Positions 56,925-64,000 of a stretch of DNA of 64,000 nucleotides are shown here, in pieces (position 1 is the first letter of the stretch; the number at the start of each line of letters is the position of its first letter). The stretch covers positions 248,001-312,000 of the forward strand of contig NZ_VEHL01000003.1 of the NCBI RefSeq assembly GCF_007679965.1. Reading direction: 5' to 3'. The notes under the pieces were generated by a model that did no database searches, had not been told where the DNA came from, and saw only the letters and a list, made by a program, of their open reading frames with translations. Both the position numbers and the translations under genes were made by a program. This stretch comes from Bordetella genomosp. 13. GTDB taxonomy: Bacteria > Pseudomonadota > Gammaproteobacteria > Burkholderiales > Burkholderiaceae_B.

Positions 56925-57194
56925 ATGGCTTTCCCGACCGCTGTAAACGATCAAATCACCGACTCGATCACCCAGGCCAACACCAAGGTGCTGGGCGACG
57001 CGCCCGCCGTGGCGATGGGCAACCTGTTCCAGGCCACGGCCCAGGCGCTGGCCAATGCCGCGCACAACGCGACCAATGCCCAGCAGCAGAGCTACGTCAC
57101 GTCGCAGACGGCGACCACGATGGGCGTGGCGACGCTGTATTCGATCGACACCGCCACGACCGGTGTCGCCACGACCAAGATCCTGAACGGATGA
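56925..57194 (+). CDS. RebB-family R-body structural protein, copy 3
   Basis: 89 residues behind GAAGGAG. It differs from copy 2 at few positions (NDQITDSITQAN, APAVAMGN, TTGVATTKILNG). Same operon and orientation. Confidence 0.9.
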   Translation: MAFPTAVNDQITDSITQANTKVLGDAPAVAMGNLFQATAQALANAAHNATNAQQQSYVTSQTATTMGVATLYSIDTATTGVATTKILNG

Positions 57195-57225
57195 CGCTGA
57201 ATAAAGCGTAGAAGGAGACGCCACC

Positions 57226-57495
57226 ATGGCCTTCCCAACCGCCGTCAACGACCAGGTCACCGATTCGGTCACGCAGTCCAACGTCCAGGTGTTGGGCGTA
57301 GCCCCGAGTCTGGCGATGGGCAATCTTTACCAGGCTACCGCCCAGGCACTGGCCAACGCCGCGCACAACGCGACGATGGCGCAGCAGCAGATGTACGTGA
57401 CTGCGCAGGCGGCCACCACCATGGGCGTCTCGCTGCTGTATTCGCTGAATACCGGCAGTTCCGGCGCCGCGACCACGAAGATACTCGGCGCCTGA
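57226..57495 (+). CDS. RebB-family R-body structural protein, copy 4
   Basis: 89 residues behind GAAGGAG. More diverged: NDQVTDSVTQSNVQVLGVAPSLAMGN, ATMAQQQMYVTAQAATTMGVSLLYSLNTG. The loss of the acidic GDAP in favour of GVAP and the added Met residues are the main changes. Confidence 0.9.
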   Translation: MAFPTAVNDQVTDSVTQSNVQVLGVAPSLAMGNLYQATAQALANAAHNATMAQQQMYVTAQAATTMGVSLLYSLNTGSSGAATTKILGA

Positions 57496-57535
57496 TCCGG
57501 CCGGCCTTTTTCCTTTCTGAAACGGAGCTCTCATC

Positions 57536-57808
57536 ATGGCTTTTCCTACCGCAGTCAACAGCCAGATCTCGGACTCGATCACGCAGGCCAATACGGAGGT
57601 CGTGGGCGCCGCCCCGGCCGTCGCGATGGGCAATCTGTTCGTCGCAACCGGGCAGGCGTTGTCGAACGCCGCGCACAACGCGACCAACAATCAGAACCAG
57701 TCGTACGTGACGCTGCAGGCCAGCACGACCCAGGGCCTGTCCACGCTGTACGGCATCGAGACCGGGACGACGGGGGTCGCGACCCGGGGCATCCTCGGGC
57801 TGGTCTGA
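57536..57808 (+). CDS. RebB-family R-body structural protein, copy 5
   Basis: 90 residues behind GGAG. The most diverged of the tandem array: NSQISDSITQANTEVVGAAPAVAMGN, FVATGQALSNAAHNATNNQNQSYVTLQASTTQGLS. It ends the array of near-equal-length members. Confidence 0.9.
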   Translation: MAFPTAVNSQISDSITQANTEVVGAAPAVAMGNLFVATGQALSNAAHNATNNQNQSYVTLQASTTQGLSTLYGIETGTTGVATRGILGLV

Positions 57809-57875
57809 AACGCGCCGGGTGCGGACCACGGTCCCAACCTGGCGTTGAGCCGAGCCAGCGCGTGATCCTGCCGTC

Positions 57876-58085
57876 ATGAGCGCCGAAGTGGACGGCTTGC
57901 AGATCGCGCTGGCGCCCTCGGCGGCCATGGCGATGTGCGATCTCGCCATGGCCAACAGCCTGGCGCTGGCCATGGCGAATGCCGTGGCCAGCCAGCAGAG
58001 AGGGCAGGTGGTGTGCGAAACGGCGGTTTCGATAGTACTCGCGAAGATACTGACGGCAGCCGCCAAGCCGCCGTCTAAGTCATAG
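57876..58085 (+). CDS. Short divergent Reb-like protein
   Basis: 69 residues: VDGLQIALAPSAAMAMCDLAMANSLALAMANAVASQQ resembles the central helix of RebB proteins (APAMAMGN..., ALANAAHN) but lacks the N-terminal FPTAVN segment. The ribosome site is weak. It may be a reduced Reb subunit or a decaying copy. The gene ends 26 bases before the next Reb-like gene. Confidence 0.6.
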   Translation: MSAEVDGLQIALAPSAAMAMCDLAMANSLALAMANAVASQQRGQVVCETAVSIVLAKILTAAAKPPSKS

Positions 58086-58111
58086 ATCAACTTCATTGGA
58101 TGGGATTCAAC

Positions 58112-58660
58112 ATGAGCGACTTGGTCGGTACGGTCAACAGTCAGGTCATCGATGCCAATGCCAGCATCGTCACGCTAATGACCGGGCAGGCGCCGGCGCA
58201 GGCGTTCGGCATGCTCGATGCGGTCTTGCTGGAGACGCTGGGCATCGCGATGTACAACGCGGTCAACCGGCAGCAGGGAGCTGGCATGATGAGCGCGGCG
58301 GCGGTCACGACGGCCTGCGCGAAGATGCTGGGAGTGCCGCTGGACGTCAAGGCGCCGCCGCCGCCGCCGGCCGTCGCGCCGCCTGTCGTCGAGCCGCTGC
58401 CGGGGCCGCCGCCGTCGCTGGATCCGGCCGCCGCCATCGCCGTGGCGAACGCGCAGGCGCAGGCTGCGCTGACGGCCCTGCAGGCCGAGGCGCAACTGGC
58501 CGAAGGGGCCGCGACGCAGGCTCAGCAGGACCTGAAGAACCTGTCGAGCCAGCTGCAGGGCGGCGCGTCGCAAGCGGCGGCCGGCACCCCGGGCAGCCCT
58601 GCGTCACAGCCCGGTGCCGATCCCGGCAGTCAAACGCCTACTTCCGGCGACGCCGGTTGA
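58112..58660 (+). CDS. Reb-like protein with proline- and alanine-rich C-terminal extension
   Basis: 182 residues if begun at MSDLVGTVNSQVIDAN, which has GGGA upstream; an ATG 12 bases earlier has none. The first 75 residues follow the Reb pattern (VNSQVIDANASIVTLMTGQAPAQAFG, AMYNAVNRQQGAGMMSAAAVTTACAKML). Then come a polyproline linker (APPPPPAVAPPVVEPLPGPPPS) and an Ala/Gln-rich helix predicted to be a coiled coil (residues about 105-160). The extension could cap the ribbon or attach cargo; this is speculation. Confidence 0.75.
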   Translation: MSDLVGTVNSQVIDANASIVTLMTGQAPAQAFGMLDAVLLETLGIAMYNAVNRQQGAGMMSAAAVTTACAKMLGVPLDVKAPPPPPAVAPPVVEPLPGPPPSLDPAAAIAVANAQAQAALTALQAEAQLAEGAATQAQQDLKNLSSQLQGGASQAAAGTPGSPASQPGADPGSQTPTSGDAG

Positions 58661-58738
58661 CGAACCCGGAACCCGCGCCGGCCCCGCTGGGGTCTTCGCG
58701 CCGCAGACCGGCCGCATGTACAAGCTACGGAGGTTTCC

Positions 58739-59089
58739 ATGAGTGGAATTACGAACGTGAATCCGCAGATCGTCGATGTGATCAACCAGGTGCAGCTCGC
58801 GACGATGAGTCCGCAGGTCGTCCTGACCAGCGGTGCCGGCAAGGCCTATCAGGCGGTCGCGCAATCGTCCGCGATCGCCATCCAGGACGCCGCCGACGCG
58901 CTGCGCAACGTCTCGACGATCGCAACCACCGCGGCGGGTGTCGCGATGGCGCAATTGCTCGTGACCGGCGATCCGAAGTACATCGCCGTCCTGCAACTGG
59001 CGCAGTCGATGACCAGCGCCGCCTCCAGCGATTTTGGCCAGATCAGCAGTACCGCGGCGGCGCTGCTCAAAGAGTTTCCCGCGGGCTGA
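58739..59089 (+). CDS. Divergent RebB-family protein
   Basis: 116 residues behind CGGAGG. The core GITNVNPQIVDVINQVQLATMSPQVVLTSGAGKAYQAVAQSSAIAIQDAADALRNVSTIATTAAGVAMAQLL has the size, alanine content and segment order of RebB-type proteins, with NVNPQIVD in place of TAVNDQITD. The length is closer to RebA/RebB of Caedibacter than that of the tandem copies. Confidence 0.78.
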   Translation: MSGITNVNPQIVDVINQVQLATMSPQVVLTSGAGKAYQAVAQSSAIAIQDAADALRNVSTIATTAAGVAMAQLLVTGDPKYIAVLQLAQSMTSAASSDFGQISSTAAALLKEFPAG

Positions 59090-59111
59090 TCATTGACGAC
59101 GGAGATCTTCC

Positions 59112-60305
59112 ATGACGTTGAATATTGCTGCCAGCCAGATCCAGCAGCCTTCCAGGATCTCCGCCTCCGCGCGCTCCTGCCTGAGCCTGATCGACGGAGG
59201 ATTGCAATGGCTGCAATGGGCGATCCAGTCGCCGGTGCAGCATTTCAGGCTGCCCGACGAAACACAGATGCTGTGTACCGTGCAGCAGGGGCTGCACGGC
59301 GACCCGCTTTGCCTGCTGCCGGTATCCGAACTGCTGGTCAGTCCCGCCAAGCTGATGACGATGGACAGCAACGATCTGCAGACCTTGACCAGTGTGGAAG
59401 CGCAGGGCCGTGCCCAGCAGGACCCGGTCCTGGACAACCAGCTGGCGAACGTGCTTTCCAGGCACAACCTGGTGTGCCGCGCCGATATCGCGGCATTGCT
59501 GACATGGCTCGAACAGCTGGGCGTAGGGGCCTGCCCAGTGTTCCAATGCCTCTCCATCGACGACGCCAGGGCACTGATCGAGCTGATGCGCAGCGCGCCG
59601 AGCACGCTGAGCACAGATGCGGCGGAACCGCCGAGTACGCCGCCGCAGACCCTGGCAGCCGCCGCTTTCGCCGTGGAAGAGGCGCGCACGCCGCTGGAGT
59701 TCGTCGACTACATGCGTTTCTATCTGGTGCTCGCCGCCCGCGATCTTGCGGACCAGGCGCAGGCACTGCTGCACGCGACGTTGCCGGCGTTGTTCGGCAG
59801 TCTCGAGTGCCCGCAGCTGCGTGGATTGCCGACGCCCGAGGCGGTCATGAAAGTCGTGCGCGACTGGTACGCGCAATCGCGCCAATTGGGTTTTTCGCGT
59901 CTGTCGCTGGCCGCGCTGCGCCTGGTTCAGCGCACCGACTATCCGAAGAAAGGAGAATCCGACCCCAGAACCGCGCTGTGGCGCTACACGACAGCCGCGC
60001 AGATCCTGTTGTCGTCGATTGCCGACGTCACCGCGCGCATGGGGCAGGACGGCAGTACCTGCACATACCAGATGAGTCGCGGCACGCAGAGCGCGGTGCT
60101 GTGCCTGGACAGGCACGGTGTGATCTCGCTCGATGATTTCGTGCCGGACAACACGCCGGACGGCGTGCCAGGACAGTCTTCCAGCGGTCTTGCCGGCGCC
60201 GGCCCATCCGCCGTCAATGGCGCGTCCAGCGGGCCGGCATCGTCGCTGTCGACATTGACGCGAGGCCTCGCGTTCGGGCGCCGCCTGCTCACCCCAACGA
60301 ATTGA
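59112..60305 (+). CDS. Reb-locus protein of unknown function
   Basis: 397 residues, start 22 bases after the preceding gene and behind CGGAG. No known domain is recognised. It is rich in Leu, Ala and Gln, with a helical pattern over about residues 85-300 (LDNQLANVLSRHNLVCRADIAALLTWLEQLG, FAVEEARTPLEFVDYMRFYLVLAARDLADQAQALLHATL) and an unstructured Ser/Gly-rich end (residues about 355-385). No signal peptide or membrane segment. Its position within the R-body operon suggests a role in assembly, loading or release. Confidence 0.75.
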   Translation: MTLNIAASQIQQPSRISASARSCLSLIDGGLQWLQWAIQSPVQHFRLPDETQMLCTVQQGLHGDPLCLLPVSELLVSPAKLMTMDSNDLQTLTSVEAQGRAQQDPVLDNQLANVLSRHNLVCRADIAALLTWLEQLGVGACPVFQCLSIDDARALIELMRSAPSTLSTDAAEPPSTPPQTLAAAAFAVEEARTPLEFVDYMRFYLVLAARDLADQAQALLHATLPALFGSLECPQLRGLPTPEAVMKVVRDWYAQSRQLGFSRLSLAALRLVQRTDYPKKGESDPRTALWRYTTAAQILLSSIADVTARMGQDGSTCTYQMSRGTQSAVLCLDRHGVISLDDFVPDNTPDGVPGQSSSGLAGAGPSAVNGASSGPASSLSTLTRGLAFGRRLLTPTN

Positions 60306-60314
60306 GGATTCACC

Positions 60315-60701
60315 ATGCCAAACTATCCTTCCTCCGCGGCGGCCTCCAGGGCGTCGGTACCGCAACCCGTGCCCGCGTCGCCCGACGTGGCGGCACCCTC
60401 CGTGCCGGCGCCGGGGTCGGCTCCCGATCCGTACCCCGTCGTGGACGCGGCGGTGAAGCAGGCGCAGGCCGCCGTCGCGGGTGTGCAGCAACTGGTCGAT
60501 GCGAACATCCGGCAATACGAAGCGGCGATGGCGCAGGCGATCCAGGGTACCGAGCGGCAACTGGCCGAGGCGGTGAAGATGACCGAGCAGTCGCTGCAGC
60601 AAGCGATGCAGAGTACGGCCACCGCCGTCGCCAAGGCCGCCGATACCGGACAGACTGGGGCGGCGAAGCCCCCGAATGCAGGCGGCGGCCCGGCCAGCTG
60701 A
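60315..60701 (+). CDS. Small coiled-coil protein at the end of the reb operon
   Basis: 128 residues in three parts: a Pro/Ala/Ser-rich N-terminus (residues 1-42), a helix with clear heptads (about 43-112, VVDAAVKQAQAAVAGVQQLVDANIRQYEAAMAQAIQ then LAEAVKMTEQSLQQAMQSTATAVAKAAD) and a disordered tail. Family not recognised. It starts 9 bases after the preceding stop and is therefore part of the same transcript. Confidence 0.7.
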   Translation: MPNYPSSAAASRASVPQPVPASPDVAAPSVPAPGSAPDPYPVVDAAVKQAQAAVAGVQQLVDANIRQYEAAMAQAIQGTERQLAEAVKMTEQSLQQAMQSTATAVAKAADTGQTGAAKPPNAGGGPAS

Positions 60702-61207
60702 GTCGAGGCGCCGCCGCCCTGAGCGGGCGGACTCTGCGAGCCGCGTGGACATCGTGGCGCGCGCGCACTAACCCTTCCTGGCACGGGTAAGCATCGTCCA
60801 GTCAGGATGGACCTGCTCGACCCATCGCGATTGCCCGGCCGTGACGCATGGCGCCGGCGTCGTGTGCTGCATTGCCGTGCCATCGCCAAGTACCTCACCT
60901 CATGTGCCCATGAGCATCGGGCGGACCAATCGGGCGGATTCCAGAGACATCGCCCGGGGCCGGGCCCGATTCGCAATACGTTTTCGTCGTAGGTTCCGCC
61001 ATGCGACAGCGGCGATGCGGACCGGACCGCGCTTGCATGCGGGCCCGACCGTCGGCCCGTTCGAGGAGCGGGCGAAATTAAAAGAACGGGACTTCCCTGC
61101 ACGGAAGCCAAGCAAGGTCGACTGACCTGGTCAGTACTGTTCTTTCAACTTCGGCACGCAGCTTCGATTGCGTTGCGCAGCTATTCGACGGTGTTACGGG
61201 GCACACG
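60702..61207 (+). other. Intergenic region between the reb operon and its regulator gene
   Basis: About 500 bases without a supported gene; open frames here look random. A CCGCC/GGCGG stem-loop (about 60706-60727) may end the reb transcript but lacks a T-run. A perfect palindrome lies at 61121-61135 upstream of the regulator. The GGGGC before the regulator start is its only likely ribosome site. Confidence 0.5.
61121..61135. promoter_or_regulatory. Palindrome ACTGACC-T-GGTCAGT upstream of the AraC-type regulator
   Basis: Perfect 7-1-7 inverted repeat 73 bases before the regulator start. The symmetry suits a dimeric regulator, and the sequence has some likeness to LuxR-type boxes. AraC proteins usually bind direct repeats, so this site may belong to another protein. 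Confidence 0.45.
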
Positions 61208-62944
61208 ATGAAAATGCAGGTTAGCGATAACGAGCCAGGGCAGGTTGTTTCCGTATCGGATATGGCAGGATTGCGAAACCGATTCCCGCAGGCGGGCGCG
61301 GAGCCCGTCTGGCAGGATTCGCTCGCGCACGGCAGTGAGATCGGCGTGTTGATTCCAGCACTGCTGCGCAACATGAAGGACTGGCTGGAGGTTCGCGACA
61401 TCGTGCTGGCCATCGAGCGGGGCGATGGATGGGGACATGCGCAATCGGCGGCATGGTCGCCGCAGTACTGGTCGGCAAGCGGGGCATCGGATCCGGCGGA
61501 CGCAGACCCCTGCCGTCCGCCCGAGACAGTGGAACTGCGCTTTGCCGGGCGGCGGCTCGGTACGCTGAAATTCTTCTGGTCGGCAGGGGCCGGCGCGACC
61601 TTGCCGGCCTTCGTGAGCGAACTGGTCCGGCGGCTGGGCTGGGTGGTCTTGCGGTACCTCTTCCAGTCGGCCAGTTTCGGGCCCATGTCCCGATCAACGT
61701 TATGGATCGGCGCGGGGCATGCAATCCAGCGCTTCACGGAGCGTCTCGAGGTCGCGGTACGCAGTCATTTCCCGGTGTACATCGCGGGTGAGTTCGGAAC
61801 GGACCCCAGCTCGATCGCGTGGGCGATGCACGCGTTGCGTTGCGGCTTCGATGCGCCTTTTGTCGAGATCCGCGGGTCGCATCCCGAGGGAACCCCTGCC
61901 GAATGGTTTGCCCGGGCCAAAGGCGGGACGCTGTACATCAACGGCATCCAGGACATGGCGCCTGCCTTGCTGTGCGAGTTGCCGGGCTACCTGCAGTCAC
62001 GGCTGGGCCAATGGGCCAGCTCCCCCCCGCGGGAAGATGCATGCCAGCTCGTATCGTCCGGCGTGCTGCGTGCGGAGCAGTTGATGTGCGCGCCGGAATT
62101 TCCGCGTGCCCTGATGGCGGAGCTGAGCCTGGTCGAACTTCACGTGCCACCGTTGCGTGCGCGTATCGATGATTTCCGTGCATTGTTTTCCCATGTGTGC
62201 CAATGCGTGGGCCAGGATATCGAGTTGCATTGCGACGATGACGTTTGGCAGTACCTGGAGCGCCACGTGTGGCCGGAGAATCAGCTCGAGCTGACTCGGC
62301 TGGTCGCGCAGCTTGCGCTGTCCGTGCAGAACCGCGCGGTTCGGTATGCGGATCTGGCACATTGCGTGCCCACGCTCGTTCCGCGGATGCCACCCGCGGC
62401 GGTCGAATCGCTGCTGAGCGCGGCCGCGCGATCGGCTCCGGCGACGCTGCGCGAGACGCCGCCGCCGAAGAATGAGCATTCCGTCGGTCCTGGCATCCCG
62501 GTTCATCCTGCCGCAGGCAGCGAATTGGTGGAAACATGCACGCCGTGCACGGCTTCGTCGTGGGCGCACTACGTCCTGCAAGGCGAGCAGTGCGCGGGAA
62601 TCGAGGGCGAGATGGCTTTGCCGCGCGCGCTCGTGCGCGCGCTGCGCCATCTTTCCCAGCATTACAGCGAATCGCTGACGCAGCCTGACCTGGCCGCGGT
62701 TGCATGTACGAGCGCCTCCCATCTGGCGGCGTTGTTCCGGCAGCATCTGGGCGTCAATTTCAAGACGCTGCTTCAGCACATCAGGGTGCTGCGCGCGAGG
62801 CATTTGCTGTGCGAGGCCGGTGTGGTCCGGGTGTCCGATGTCGCGATTGGCCTGGGTTTCGCCGACCTGAGCCACTTCGAGCGTTGTTTCAAGCGGATCA
62901 CCGGATACAGTCCCAGGGAGTACCGGATGCGGTTCGCGCCGTGA
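61208..62944 (+). CDS. Regulator fusing a degenerate NtrC-type AAA+ domain to an AraC DNA-binding domain
   Basis: 578 residues. About 165-400 align in order with sigma-54 activators: AGEFGTDPSS at 196 where NtrC has the Walker A GETGTGKE, KGGTLYINGIQDM near 239 where Walker B reads GGTLFLDEIGDM, and VELHVPPLRARIDDFRALFSHV for the sensor region. The P-loop lysine and the Walker B acids are lost, and no GAFTGA loop is seen, so it should neither hydrolyse ATP nor drive sigma-54. The C-terminus (about 470-578) is an AraC pair of HTHs (LTQPDLAAVACTSASHLAALFRQHLG, VSDVAIGLGFADLSHFERCFKRITGYSPREYR). It most likely regulates the reb genes upstream. Confidence 0.8.
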   Translation: MKMQVSDNEPGQVVSVSDMAGLRNRFPQAGAEPVWQDSLAHGSEIGVLIPALLRNMKDWLEVRDIVLAIERGDGWGHAQSAAWSPQYWSASGASDPADADPCRPPETVELRFAGRRLGTLKFFWSAGAGATLPAFVSELVRRLGWVVLRYLFQSASFGPMSRSTLWIGAGHAIQRFTERLEVAVRSHFPVYIAGEFGTDPSSIAWAMHALRCGFDAPFVEIRGSHPEGTPAEWFARAKGGTLYINGIQDMAPALLCELPGYLQSRLGQWASSPPREDACQLVSSGVLRAEQLMCAPEFPRALMAELSLVELHVPPLRARIDDFRALFSHVCQCVGQDIELHCDDDVWQYLERHVWPENQLELTRLVAQLALSVQNRAVRYADLAHCVPTLVPRMPPAAVESLLSAAARSAPATLRETPPPKNEHSVGPGIPVHPAAGSELVETCTPCTASSWAHYVLQGEQCAGIEGEMALPRALVRALRHLSQHYSESLTQPDLAAVACTSASHLAALFRQHLGVNFKTLLQHIRVLRARHLLCEAGVVRVSDVAIGLGFADLSHFERCFKRITGYSPREYRMRFAP

Positions 62945-63102
62945 TGCCGGGTCCCGCCGCCGGCAAGGGCTGGGCGTGCCGGCGCAATGCATCGGGCCAG
63001 GGTGCCGGTTTCAGATTTGCTTGCCAGTTGTCTTGGCTTGTCCAACGGTTCGCGCGCCGGGCCGCTACCATGCAGGGTGTCATCCGGTCAGGAGCCGTAC
63101 CT

Positions 63103-63765
63103 ATGCATCGCACGACATCCCTTGTTCGTTTTCGTCTGGCGGCGTGTATTCCCGCCGTCGCTTTGGCCGTCGCCTTGGCGGCTTGTTCTCCGTCAGAGAC
63201 AGAGGGTGCCACCGGCTCCTCGGGAAAGAGCACCCAGGGCAGCGTGACGCAGCCGCCCGGCAAACCCGGAGCCGCGCAGGCTGAGGCGCCCGCGGGCGGC
63301 ACGGCTCCGGCGTCGACGCCGACGCCCGCCGCCGCCAAGGTGCTCGCCCTGGAAGGCCTGGGCGACCTGCGCATCGGCCAGCCCGTGCCCAAGGGCACGT
63401 CCTGGGCCGAGCGCGGCGCGCAGACGGGCAACGAATGCCGCACGGTCAGCTCGCCCGCCTACCCCGGCGTGTATGGCATGGTGGTCGACGGCAAGGTCCA
63501 GCGCATCACGGTGGGCAAGCGCTCGGACGTGAAGCTGGCCGAGGGCATCGGCACGGGCGCCACCGAGAAGGAAGTGAAGCAGTGGTTCCCGAGCTTCCGC
63601 CAGGAGCCGCACAAGTACGAAAGCGCGCCCGCCAAATACCTGACGGCGCCCAACGCCGCCAATAGCGAATCCGCGCTGCGCTTCGAGATCGGGCAGGATG
63701 GCAAGGTGAACTTCATGCACGTGGGCAGGATGCCGGTGCTGGCTTACGTGGAAGGGTGCGCGTAG
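63103..63765 (+). CDS. Putative lipoprotein
   Basis: 220 residues with a lipoprotein signal (FRLAACIPAVALAVALAAC, lipobox LAAC) followed by a disordered Ser/Gly/Pro/Thr-rich linker (about residues 27-80) and a small domain (about 85-220: GLGDLRIGQPVPKGTSWAERG, MVVDGKVQRITVGKRSDVKLAEGIGTGATEKEV). Such domains recall beta-lactamase-inhibitor or SmpA-like folds in their DLRIGQ...GATEKEVKQWFP layout, but I cannot name the family. GGAG lies eight bases before the start. Two in-frame ATGs upstream lack the lipoprotein signal at the N-terminus. Confidence 0.78.
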   Translation: MHRTTSLVRFRLAACIPAVALAVALAACSPSETEGATGSSGKSTQGSVTQPPGKPGAAQAEAPAGGTAPASTPTPAAAKVLALEGLGDLRIGQPVPKGTSWAERGAQTGNECRTVSSPAYPGVYGMVVDGKVQRITVGKRSDVKLAEGIGTGATEKEVKQWFPSFRQEPHKYESAPAKYLTAPNAANSESALRFEIGQDGKVNFMHVGRMPVLAYVEGCA

Positions 63766-63795
63766 CGGCCCGCACGTGTCGGGCAAGCGTTTCGC

Positions 63796-64000
63796 CTACT
63801 TCTCGTAGGGATACCCGATCTCTTCCAGGTCTTCGACTAGCTGATCCTGGTCGATGGACAGGCCTGATGACGCCAGGGATGCAAGCGAAATGGGCTGGTG
63901 GTTGAAGACGCGTTCCACCAGGTCCGGATCGATTTGCACCTCGTAATACGCCTGCGCCCAGGAGCGGTAGAAGTCCGGCCCGTTGCGTAGGCATTGCAGC
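63796..64000 (-). CDS. C-terminal end of an unrecognised protein, cut by the window end
   Basis: An open minus-strand frame enters from the right edge and ends with TAG, giving the last 67 residues: DFYRSWAQAYYEVQIDPDLV, NHQPISLASLASSGLSIDQ and a final acidic EDLEEIGYPYEK. The amino acid makeup is protein-like and the base use matches neighbouring genes. Too little is visible to name it. It converges with the lipoprotein gene. Confidence 0.6.
   Translation of the reverse strand, partial: LQCLRNGPDFYRSWAQAYYEVQIDPDLVERVFNHQPISLASLASSGLSIDQDQLVEDLEEIGYPYEK

Larger units (their letters stand above)
56273..57808 (+). repeat. Tandem array of five rebB-type genes
   Basis: Five coding units start at 56273, 56604, 56925, 57226 and 57536, a period of roughly 300-330 bp. 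Nucleotide identity is highest among units 1-3 (for example GGGCGACGCGCCCGCC in each) and lower in 4 and 5. Each unit has its own ribosome site, and spacers are only about 30-50 bp. Confidence 0.88.

Overview
The window is GC-rich, densely coded DNA with C-ending codons. It carries several orphan Bug/TctC-type solute-binding proteins, five LysR regulators and a guaB-guaA pair, which together point to a betaproteobacterium of the Alcaligenaceae (Bordetella/Achromobacter type). This assignment is an inference from gene content; no rRNA or tRNA gene was seen.

Layout. 1-5.7 kb: the 3' part of purL with a strong terminator, a DUF1640 coiled-coil protein and a secreted phytase-like esterase. 5.9-12.7 kb: one tightly packed + strand nitrogen-compound operon (polar amino acid ABC transporter, carbamoylase-type amidohydrolase, DUF1989 protein, XRE-cupin regulator, agmatinase-type ureohydrolase) behind a palindromic operator. 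12.7-19.8 kb: housekeeping genes (M20 peptidase, DUF1415, a second DUF1640 protein built on an 11-residue repeat, a methyltransferase, guaB, guaA). 19.8-29.56 kb: a mosaic accessory island at the 3' end of guaA, bounded by imperfect direct repeats. It holds remnants of a conjugation module (trbG tail, trbI head), a very large DUF4011-helicase-nuclease defence-type protein with a truncated partner gene, and an XRE/nucleotidyltransferase toxin-antitoxin-like pair.

29.6-33.5 kb: a folate-independent methionine synthase locus (MesD, MesX, an MsuE-type flavin reductase) with a divergent MetR-like LysR gene and a near-perfect 37-bp palindrome between them. 33.7-53.4 kb: catabolic and regulatory cassettes typical of this family of bacteria: a tannase-like lipoprotein, a ureohydrolase/Bug pair, a GST, an alpha/beta hydrolase, an ECF sigma/NrsF pair, a 1430-residue PAS/GAF HWE histidine kinase, and an aconitase-type hydro-lyase/Bug operon divergent from a LysR gene that is followed by a hydrolase and a fumarylacetoacetate-hydrolase-family gene.

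53.5-63 kb is the most unusual part: an R-body (refractile body, Reb) locus. Five tandem RebB-type genes are followed by three divergent Reb-like genes, two unrecognised accessory genes and a regulator that fuses a catalytically degenerate NtrC-type AAA+ domain to an AraC DNA-binding domain. Immediately upstream lie a papain-like cysteine-protease-fold protein (Cys97/His139/Asp176) and a PI-PLC X-domain protein, both without signal peptides; they are plausible effectors associated with the R-body. The window ends with a lipoprotein gene and the 3' end of an unrecognised minus-strand gene.
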